Positions 1-5,417 of a stretch of DNA of 5,417 nucleotides are shown in pieces. Both the position numbers and the translations under genes were made by a program. Under the pieces are notes generated by a model. That model saw only the letters and a list, made by a program, of their open reading frames with translations. It had not been told where the DNA came from and ran no database searches. The stretch comes from Candidatus Doudnabacteria bacterium (lineage in GTDB: Bacteria > Patescibacteriota > Doudnabacteria > UBA920 > O2-02-FULL-48-8): assembly GCA_016207695.1 (NCBI GenBank), contig JACQPC010000040.1, positions 1 through 5,417 on the forward strand, read 5' to 3'. The first letter of the stretch is position 1. Each line of letters starts with the position of its first letter.

Positions 1-2
1 CC

Positions 3-56
3 GGATTAAGACTATTAGAGTACCAGCGCCAATCGGCGTTTGGCACGGGAAGTTGA
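3..56 (+). CDS. Possible 3' end of an upstream gene (partial, unidentified)
   Basis: Reading from base 3, the frame is open to a TGA at 54-56 and gives an 18-codon stretch ending in residues LEYQRQSAFGTGS. If real, it would stop 10 bases before the likely enolase ATG at 67, matching the tight spacing of the rest of the cluster. I do not recognise the product. The alternative is that the upstream gene ends at the TAA at 7-9 in frame 1 and that the following ~57 bases are an intergenic leader containing a small hairpin. The fragment is too short to decide between these. Confidence 0.3.
   Translation, partial: GLRLLEYQRQSAFGTGS
23..43 (+). other. Small stem-loop upstream of eno
   Basis: Bases 23-30 pair with 35-43: four G-C pairs next to an AATC loop, then a G-U and an A-T pair, a bulged T at 41, and two more G-C pairs. 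No T-run follows, so it is not a standard intrinsic terminator. It could be a leader structure shortly before the eno start, or chance pairing inside the end of an upstream coding region. Confidence 0.3.
47..52 (+). promoter_or_regulatory. Weak candidate ribosome binding site for eno
   Basis: The purine run GGGAAG ends 14 bases before the ATG at 67. The spacing is long and the match to AGGAGG is partial, so this is only suggestive. It does lie downstream of the alternative TTG start at 40, so it could serve only the ATG. Confidence 0.3.
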
Positions 57-66
57 TATACTGGGT

Positions 67-1314
67 ATGCCTAAAATTCCGATTAAAAATATTGTGGCGA
101 GACAGATTTTGGATTCTCGCGGCCTGCCGACCGTGGAGGTGAACGTGGAAACCGCAAAAGGCTTTGGCGTATTTGGTGTGCCATCGGGAGTTTCCACAGG
201 CAAGCATGAGGCTTTGGAATTGCGTGATGGCGGCAAGGAGTTTGAGGGGTTGGGTATTTCCAAGGCCGTAGCCAATGTCAATCAAATTTTGGCGAAAAAA
301 ATAAAAGGCATGGATGTCCAGGCGCAGGAGCTGATTGACCGCACGATGATAGACATTGACGATACGCCTAACAAAAGCCGGTTGGGAGCTAACGCTATTT
401 TGGGCGTGTCCGGAGCAGTGAGCAAGGCTGCGGCTGTTTGCTTAAGACGGCCCTTGTTTAAATACCTAGCGTCGCTTTATAAAAACAAGAAGCCAAAACT
501 GCCGCTTCCGATGACTGTGGTGATTGAGGGAGGAGCGCACGGGGACACCAATCTTGACCTGCAGGAATATCTTTTGATACCTCACGGCAAAAATCTGTGG
601 GAAAATTTGAAAATCGTTTCGGAAATCTTCCATGAATTGGCCAAGGTGCTTAAGAGCAGAAAGCTTAACAGCAACATCGGCAACGAAGGCGCATATTCCC
701 CGCACGTTGAATCGAATAAGCAGCCGTTGGATTTTATTCTAGAAGCCGCAAATAATTTAAACTACAAAAAGGGGCAGGATTTCAGTTTAGCGCTGGATGT
801 CGCGGCTTCGCATTTTTACAATCAAAAAGAAAGACAGTATATTTTGTCCGCGGACAAAACTTCCCTTTCTGCCGAACGACTAGTGTCCATGCTTAAAGAA
901 TGGGCGCAACATTATTCAATTATTTCCTTGGAGGACCCCCTGGCCGAAGAAGATTGGGCCGGCTGGCGGGCCATGATGGAGCGGTTTGGCAAAAATATGC
1001 TCATAGTGGGCGATGATTTGTTTGTTACCCAAAAATCCAGGCTGCAAAAAGGCATTAATCTTAAGGTTGCCAATGCTGTGATCATTAAACCCAATCAGGT
1101 AGGTACAGTCACCGAAACCCTGGAGACGGTACAACTTGCTCAAAAACATAATTATAAAATAATTGTTTCCCACCGAGCCGGGGAGACTACGGATGATTTT
1201 ATTGCTGATCTGGCTGTTGGAATTAGCGCGGATTATTTAAAATGTTCGATTGCCAAGGGAGAAAGAGTCGCCAAATACAACCGACTCTTGACGATTGAGC
1301 AAGAATTGCTGTAA
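67..1314 (+). CDS. eno: Enolase (phosphopyruvate hydratase)
   Basis: Cytosolic glycolytic enzyme that interconverts 2-phosphoglycerate and phosphoenolpyruvate using Mg2+. The product is 415 aa, slightly shorter than the usual ~430. Start choice: the family normally begins just before a K-I-x-x-I-x-A-R-x-I-x-D-S-R-G motif, and ATG 67 gives MPKIPIKNIVARQILDSRG. An in-frame TTG at 40 would add nine atypical residues. Numbered from ATG 67, the expected catalytic and metal residues are present: flexible-loop S43 (PSGVSTG), H158 (GGAH), E167 (LQE), general acid E207, metal ligands D244, E289 and D316, general base K341 (IIKPNQVGT), H369-R370, and K392 before KGERVAKYN. Oddities: the SHRS motif reads SHRA (A371), GDEGG reads GNEGA, and NGGAH reads EGGAH. 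First gene of the cluster; its TAA directly abuts the gpmI ATG. Family assignment is near certain; full activity is likely but not assured. Confidence 0.96.
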   Translation: MPKIPIKNIVARQILDSRGLPTVEVNVETAKGFGVFGVPSGVSTGKHEALELRDGGKEFEGLGISKAVANVNQILAKKIKGMDVQAQELIDRTMIDIDDTPNKSRLGANAILGVSGAVSKAAAVCLRRPLFKYLASLYKNKKPKLPLPMTVVIEGGAHGDTNLDLQEYLLIPHGKNLWENLKIVSEIFHELAKVLKSRKLNSNIGNEGAYSPHVESNKQPLDFILEAANNLNYKKGQDFSLALDVAASHFYNQKERQYILSADKTSLSAERLVSMLKEWAQHYSIISLEDPLAEEDWAGWRAMMERFGKNMLIVGDDLFVTQKSRLQKGINLKVANAVIIKPNQVGTVTETLETVQLAQKHNYKIIVSHRAGETTDDFIADLAVGISADYLKCSIAKGERVAKYNRLLTIEQELL

Positions 1315-2895
1315 ATGCTCGAAAAACCTTTCAAAAAATTAATTTTGGCAGTCCTCGACGGCTTTGGCATTGCCACCGCCTCCCACGGCAACGCCATAAC
1401 GCTTGCCCAACCCACGACCCTGAACGATTTAGTTGATGATTTTCCTGCCACCACCCTGCAGGCATCGGGGCCTGCCGTTGGCTTGCCTTGGGGTGAGATG
1501 GGCAATTCGGAAGTAGGCCATCTCAATCTGGGCGCCGGCCGGATCGTCGGCCAGGATTTGGCCAGGATCACTCTGGCGATTGAAGATCGGAGTTTTTTTA
1601 AGAATAAAGCGTTTCTTAAGGCTGTTGACCATGCCAAAAAAAATAATTCGAAGCTTCATTTGATTGGTCTTGTCAGTCCGGGCGGGGTGCATAGCTACGA
1701 TGAGCATCTTTTTGCATTGCTGGGCCTAGTTTCCGAGCAGAAAGTGCCGAATGTGTTGATCCACATGTTTTTGGACGGCAGGGACACGCCGCCGCAGATT
1801 GCCCTGGAAACCCTGGAAAAATTAAGCCGGAAAATGGCGGATCTAAATGTCGGCGAGATTGCCACAGTGACGGGCAGATTTTATGCCATGGACCGGGCCG
1901 AGCATTGGAACTTAACGGAAGAGACTTACAAAGCTATGGTGTCAGGGATTGGCAAACAGGCTGGATCAGCGCAGCAAGCCATTGAGGACAATTACGCGCA
2001 GCGTATTTTTGACGAAATGATCCCGCCAACCGTGATTATTCAGGATGACGGCAAGCCGGCGGTGATTTCCGACAACGATGCTGTCATTAATTTTAATTTC
2101 CGGCCAGACCGCGCCTTGCAAATTACCCGGGCGCTGGTGGAAAAGCAGCCGCTTAAGAATCTTTTGGTCGTCACTATGACCGAATATGCCAAAGATTTGG
2201 CGGTTGAAGTCGCCTTTCCCCCGGCTGAAGTCATTAATGGCTTTGCCGAAATTTTAAGCAAAAAAGGCTTGAGGCAATTCCATATCGCGGAGTCGGAAAA
2301 ATACGCCCACGTTTCAGTTTTCTTCAATGGCGGGATCATTAATCCTTACCCCGGAGAGGATCGGGAAATTATCACATCTCCGGCCTCCAACTATCAGAAT
2401 TATCAAGATATTCCGGAAATGTCAGCCTATAAATTGACCGAAGTGGTTTTGGCCAAAATGAAAAGCGACTATCCGTTTATCCTCATCAATTATGCCAACC
2501 CGGATATGGTCGGGCATACCGGCAATTTGACAGCCGGCATTGAAGCGGTAAAAGTCGTGGATGAATGCATCAAAAAAATTGTTGCGGCCTGTTTGGAATC
2601 AGATGACACGTGCCTGATCGTGACGGCCGACCATGGAAACATCGAAGAACTGCTTGACATCCGCTCCGGCGGGGTGGATAAGGAACACTCCACCAACCCG
2701 GTGCCGATGATTTTGGTGGCAAATAGATTTCGGCGCTCTCAAAAAGTTGATCGCGGCATCGGTTCTTTGGCCGGAGTGGTTCCAGTCGGCGTGCTTTCTG
2801 ATGTTGCGCCGACCATGCTAGAATTGATGGGGATAGAAAAACCGGCGGAGATGACAGGAATTAACCTATTACCCCAGTTGATTAAACAAACATGA
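1315..2895 (+). CDS. gpmI: 2,3-bisphosphoglycerate-independent phosphoglycerate mutase
   Basis: Cytosolic Mn2+-dependent enzyme of the alkaline-phosphatase superfamily. It interconverts 3- and 2-phosphoglycerate through a phosphoserine intermediate, supplying the substrate of the enolase encoded just upstream. The product is 526 aa, close to the usual ~510. All key residues can be placed: metal ligand D15 (LDGFG), nucleophile S65 in GNSEVGHLNLGAGR, H126 (GGVHS), R156-D157 (FLDGRDTPP), R188 and R194 (TGRFYAMDR), R263 and R266 (FRPDR), K329 (SEKYAHV), D397 and H401 (NPDMVGH), D439-H440 (TADHGN) and H458 (EHSTNPVP). The inserted phosphotransferase domain spans roughly residues 80-305. A short insertion (about 470-492) precedes the conserved SDVAPT segment. 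The ATG follows the eno TAA with no gap and has no strong upstream Shine-Dalgarno, so reinitiation after eno is likely. The gene ends in an ATGA overlap with the receiver gene. Confidence 0.97.
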   Translation: MLEKPFKKLILAVLDGFGIATASHGNAITLAQPTTLNDLVDDFPATTLQASGPAVGLPWGEMGNSEVGHLNLGAGRIVGQDLARITLAIEDRSFFKNKAFLKAVDHAKKNNSKLHLIGLVSPGGVHSYDEHLFALLGLVSEQKVPNVLIHMFLDGRDTPPQIALETLEKLSRKMADLNVGEIATVTGRFYAMDRAEHWNLTEETYKAMVSGIGKQAGSAQQAIEDNYAQRIFDEMIPPTVIIQDDGKPAVISDNDAVINFNFRPDRALQITRALVEKQPLKNLLVVTMTEYAKDLAVEVAFPPAEVINGFAEILSKKGLRQFHIAESEKYAHVSVFFNGGIINPYPGEDREIITSPASNYQNYQDIPEMSAYKLTEVVLAKMKSDYPFILINYANPDMVGHTGNLTAGIEAVKVVDECIKKIVAACLESDDTCLIVTADHGNIEELLDIRSGGVDKEHSTNPVPMILVANRFRRSQKVDRGIGSLAGVVPVGVLSDVAPTMLELMGIEKPAEMTGINLLPQLIKQT

Positions 2896-3320
2896 AAAAG
2901 ATCTTGGTCGTTGACGACGATTTTGAGCAGCGGGATTTATATGTTAGCCTGTTTTCGGAAAGCGGTTTCGATGTAGTTTCCGCTTCCGATGGCTTGGAGG
3001 CTTTGGACCGGGCTTTGAAGGAAAAGCCTGACCTGGTCTTTACCGGCATTATCATGCCGCGCATGGACGGATTTGAACTTATACGTAATTTAAGGAACAA
3101 TGCTGTGACTGCCTTGACCCCGGTTATTATGTTCTCGCATTTGGGTCGCGAGGAAGACAAGATCAAAGCGTCGAGTTTAGTTAATACTGATTTTATGATC
3201 AAGGGATACAACAAACCTAAGGAAATTTTAGAAAGGGTTAAGCAGCTTTTGCAGGGCGCTAAACCAAAATCTCTGGCACATGACGAAGAAGATGAACGAC
3301 AACCCCGTCAATTTATATGA
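2892..3320 (+). CDS. Single-domain response-regulator receiver protein, phosphoacceptor Asp replaced by Gly
   Basis: A CheY-like receiver fold of about 118 residues with no output domain, followed by a charged tail (about 120-142, rich in D, E, K, R and Q). The sequence shows ILVVDDD at the end of beta-1 (acidic pocket D8-D9, aligned with CheY D12-D13), GxEAL near residue 36, MPRMDGFE (56-62) after beta-3, S82 at the Ser/Thr switch position (FSHLGREED) and K104 at the conserved Lys position. The usual LLD-I-x-MP at the phosphorylation site reads FTGIIMP, putting Gly52 (GGC, 3045-3047) where CheY has Asp57. The Lys is followed by Gly rather than Pro. By family rules the protein should not accept phosphate at that site, which suggests a pseudo-receiver used for protein contacts, or a one-base error (GAC to GGC). 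No histidine kinase is nearby. It overlaps gpmI and recJ by four bases each. Target unknown. Confidence 0.88.
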   Translation: MKKILVVDDDFEQRDLYVSLFSESGFDVVSASDGLEALDRALKEKPDLVFTGIIMPRMDGFELIRNLRNNAVTALTPVIMFSHLGREEDKIKASSLVNTDFMIKGYNKPKEILERVKQLLQGAKPKSLAHDEEDERQPRQFI

Positions 3321-4987
3321 AGGAGTGGAAAATCAAGCAAACTGACAATCTTAAGCTTCCTAATCTGCCGCAGTATCCTGCGCTTATTTTAAAATTACTG
3401 GCATTGAGAGGCTTTACAGATGAGGAAAAAATCCGGGATTTTTTAGATCCTGACTACAACAAACTGCATGATCCTTTTCTGTTTGCCGATATGCAAAAAG
3501 CTGTAAGCAGAATCAGGCAGGCGGTTGCGGCGGCAGAGCTGATCACAATTTACGCCGACTATGACGCCGATGCCATAACCGCCGCCAGTGTGGTTTATTT
3601 GGCGTTGCAGAAATTGGGCGCCAAAATTGATTACTATATTCCCGACCGTTTTACCGAGGGCTATGGCGTTAATTTGGAAGCCGTGAAAAAAATTTCTGAA
3701 GCCGGGGCGAAGCTGATCATTACAGTTGACTGCGGCACTAATTCGATTGAGGAGGCCGAGCTTTGCCAAACATTAGGCATAGATTTGATTATCACGGATC
3801 ATCATGAGGTTACCGGTCCGCCAGCTGGCGGATTGCCGCAAGCTTTTGCGCTGATCAATCCCAAGAACCCTAAAGACGGTTATCCCTTTCCATATTTGAC
3901 TGGGGTTGGCGTGGCATATAAATTGGTTCAAGCCTTGGATATGAAAGGCTGGGAAAAGTGGTTGCTAGATCTGGTGGCGATTGGAACCGTGGCTGACTGC
4001 CAGAGCTTGAGTGGTGAAAACCGCATCTTGGTGTCTTTTGGCCTGAAAGTCCTAAAAAAATCGCGCTGGCCTGGAGTTGCGGCGCTTATCAAAGCGGTGG
4101 GTGTTGATTTGCGCAGCCTGGATACTTATACATTGGGATTTTTGCTAGCACCCAGGATCAATGCCGCCGGCAGACTGACTCATGCCAGTGCCGCTTTCAA
4201 GCTTTTGACCGCCAACGATCCGCACGAAGCGGTAACTTTGGCAAAAGAGCTAAACGAGCTTAATATTCGCCGGCAAATGCTGACTGATCAAGTTTTAAGC
4301 GAAGCCAGAGCGCAAGTCGAACTTGCGGTGGAAAAGAAAGTATTTGTTTTGCATTCGGAGGATTGGCCAAAGGGTATTGTGGGATTAGTAGCCGGCAAAC
4401 TCGCAGAAGAGTTCAGCCGCCCTGTTCTCGTAATGGAAAAAGGTGAAATTTTTGCCACCGGCTCGGCTCGTTCTGTGGCTGATTTTGATCTGGTAGCGGC
4501 TCTTAATTTTGCCAAGGATTATTTGCAGAAGTTTGGCGGACACACGCAGGCTGCCGGATTTACGCTTGTGGTTGAGCACATCGAAGCATTTCATCAAAAA
4601 CTTTTGGAATATGCCGAAAGCATAAACTTCATGATTGTTCCTCCAAGCTTGGAACTTGACGCGGTTTTGCAGCCATCAGACATTTCTTGGGAAAATTACG
4701 ATATGCTCAAGCAGTTTGCGCCCTTTGGCATCGGCAACCGCAAGCCGCGCTTTGCGGGATTCGGACTTAAAGTTTTGGATCTAAGGACAGTGGGAAATGC
4801 AAGCAAGCACCTGAAATCGTGCTTGGCTTTCGGCGAGCATACGCTTGACGCGATTGCTTTCAACCAGGGCTTTATTGCCAATACTCTTAAAATCGGGGAT
4901 ACTGTTGATGCGGCTTTTGAGCTTAACGCCAACGAATGGAACGGCAATAAAAGCTTGCAATTAAAGATTTTGGATATCAAAGCATGA
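3317..4987 (+). CDS. recJ: Single-stranded-DNA-specific exonuclease RecJ
   Basis: DHH/DHHA1-family 5'-to-3' exonuclease on single-stranded DNA, used in recombination, mismatch and base-excision repair. The product is 556 aa, within the family range. Domains in order: N-terminal segment with RGF and FLDP (31-45); DHH catalytic domain with motif I aspartates D81, D83 and D85, D138 in TVDCG, DHH at 161-163, and D227 in GTVADC; DHHA1 domain with PRINAAGR (279-286), GIVGLVAG (353-360), TGSARS (381-386) and GGH (407-409) followed by QAAG; and a C-terminal OB-like domain from about 445 with APFGIGNRKPRF. Motif I is unusual: the normal GDYDxDG is ADYDADA, with both flanking glycines changed to Ala, though all three aspartates remain. 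The start ATG overlaps the receiver stop as ATGA. A purine-rich AAGGAG lies just after it, too late to be its ribosome site, and no in-frame start follows at a useful distance, so ATG 3317 is kept. Confidence 0.96.
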   Translation: MKEWKIKQTDNLKLPNLPQYPALILKLLALRGFTDEEKIRDFLDPDYNKLHDPFLFADMQKAVSRIRQAVAAAELITIYADYDADAITAASVVYLALQKLGAKIDYYIPDRFTEGYGVNLEAVKKISEAGAKLIITVDCGTNSIEEAELCQTLGIDLIITDHHEVTGPPAGGLPQAFALINPKNPKDGYPFPYLTGVGVAYKLVQALDMKGWEKWLLDLVAIGTVADCQSLSGENRILVSFGLKVLKKSRWPGVAALIKAVGVDLRSLDTYTLGFLLAPRINAAGRLTHASAAFKLLTANDPHEAVTLAKELNELNIRRQMLTDQVLSEARAQVELAVEKKVFVLHSEDWPKGIVGLVAGKLAEEFSRPVLVMEKGEIFATGSARSVADFDLVAALNFAKDYLQKFGGHTQAAGFTLVVEHIEAFHQKLLEYAESINFMIVPPSLELDAVLQPSDISWENYDMLKQFAPFGIGNRKPRFAGFGLKVLDLRTVGNASKHLKSCLAFGEHTLDAIAFNQGFIANTLKIGDTVDAAFELNANEWNGNKSLQLKILDIKA

Positions 4988-5400
4988 AAAAATTGATTGT
5001 CTATACTGACGGGGGCGCGCGCGGCAATCCTGGGCCGGCCGCGATTGGCGTGGTGATTTATGGGGTTGGTGAGCGCCCGATTAGGCAAATAGGCGAGTAT
5101 ATTGGCGACGGAACGAATAATCAGGCTGAATACAAGGCTCTAATACGGGGACTTACCGAAGCGGTGATGCTTTCCGCAAAAGAAGTGATTTGTTTTTTGG
5201 ATTCAGAATTGGTGGTCAGGCAGCTTATCGGCAAATATAAGGTTAAAGAGCCGGAGCTTAAGAATTTGATTGCCGAGGTTCTGCGACTTTCTAATAAATT
5301 TTTGCGTATTGAATTTAAACATATTCCCAGAGAAAAAAACAAACAAGCTGATAAGCTAGTTAACGAAGCTTTGGATAAAGCAAGTTTAAATGAAAGTTAA
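4984..5400 (+). CDS. rnhA: RNase HI-like ribonuclease (short, handle-less type)
   Basis: Ribonuclease H that cuts the RNA strand of RNA-DNA hybrids, relevant to R-loops and replication primers. The product is 138 aa. The four metal-binding acidic residues are present: D9 in YTDGGARGNPGPA, E49 in NNQAEY, D73 in LDSELVV and D123 in NKQADKL; H113 (HIPRE) lies where the family's flexible catalytic His region is. It lacks the tryptophan-rich basic protrusion found between helices in E. coli RNase HI (155 aa); this region is just KYKVKEPELKNL. That places it with the short archaeal/actinobacterial/YpdQ-like group and not the E. coli type. There is no N-terminal hybrid-binding domain. It is coupled to recJ by an ATGA overlap with no upstream Shine-Dalgarno, implying co-production with the exonuclease. 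Whether it acts mainly in primer removal or R-loop clearance cannot be told. The symbol is given by family, not by close orthology to the E. coli gene. Confidence 0.92.
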   Translation: MKKLIVYTDGGARGNPGPAAIGVVIYGVGERPIRQIGEYIGDGTNNQAEYKALIRGLTEAVMLSAKEVICFLDSELVVRQLIGKYKVKEPELKNLIAEVLRLSNKFLRIEFKHIPREKNKQADKLVNEALDKASLNES

Positions 5401-5417
5401 AAAGTGTTAAGCTGTGA
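5401..5417. other. Downstream flank with no recognisable feature
   Basis: Seventeen bases follow the RNase H stop. There is no hairpin or T-run that would mark a terminator, so the end of the transcript lies outside the window. An ATG at 5390 opens only six codons before a TAA at 5408, and a GTG at 5414 is too close to the edge to judge as a start. Confidence 0.5.

Noticed and set aside
40..66. TTG at 40 as the enolase start, adding nine residues
   Set aside because: The extra residues do not match the normal enolase N-terminus, the start would overlap the possible upstream coding end, and the better-spaced purine run lies after it. ATG 67 fits the family.
1233..1707. Long open frames on the minus strand opposite eno and gpmI
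   Set aside because: They lie opposite strongly conserved coding sequence, their translations have no recognisable domains, and they have the composition expected of antisense shadows.
3320..3325. AAGGAG just inside recJ as a Shine-Dalgarno for a later start
   Set aside because: No in-frame ATG, GTG or TTG follows at a suitable spacing, and the downstream residues belong to the RecJ N-terminus.
2893..4987. Possible TGA recoding (UGA as Gly, as in some CPR groups)
   Set aside because: TGA ends gpmI, the receiver and recJ exactly where the protein families end and the next gene starts, and no conserved frame contains an internal TGA.
4696..5088. Minus-strand open frame of 130 codons spanning the recJ-RNase H junction
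   Set aside because: Both + strand genes here are secure by motif, and the reverse translation shows no family features.
5390..5410. Tiny ORF beginning at ATG 5390 as the next gene
   Set aside because: It is only six codons long, overlaps the end of the RNase H gene and has no supporting signal.

Overview
The window is a compact, one-directional bacterial gene cluster on the + strand. It holds enolase (eno), cofactor-independent phosphoglycerate mutase (gpmI), a small stand-alone response-regulator receiver protein, the single-strand DNA exonuclease RecJ, and a short RNase HI-type protein. All five genes are complete. A possible 3' remnant of an upstream gene occupies the first ~56 bases, and the last 17 bases hold nothing recognisable. 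There is no mobile element, CRISPR array, tRNA or rRNA.

The packing is extreme. The eno stop abuts the gpmI ATG (TAAATG), and the next three junctions are 4-base ATGA overlaps. None of the four internal starts has a clear Shine-Dalgarno sequence upstream, so translation is probably coupled through the cluster. TGA ends three of the genes, so the standard bacterial code (table 11) fits. The tight packing, the divergent but intact core enzymes, and a single-domain receiver among housekeeping genes suggest a small-genome lineage such as Patescibacteria/CPR (Parcubacteria-like). That assignment is inferred from style and is not proven by any marker here.

Functionally, eno and gpmI catalyse consecutive steps of lower glycolysis (3-phosphoglycerate to 2-phosphoglycerate to phosphoenolpyruvate). 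recJ and the RNase H gene form a nucleic-acid processing pair that could act in repair, R-loop removal or RNA-primer removal. The receiver protein sits between the two pairs and is the oddest item. It keeps the acidic pocket, the Ser/Thr switch and the conserved Lys, but has Gly where the phosphorylated Asp should be. It therefore looks like a pseudo-receiver, unless the base is a sequencing error. Less dramatic oddities are a Ser-to-Ala change at the phosphate-binding SHRS motif of enolase and Gly-to-Ala changes flanking motif I of RecJ. No wholly new multi-gene system is evident; most of the window is ordinary core metabolism and repair.
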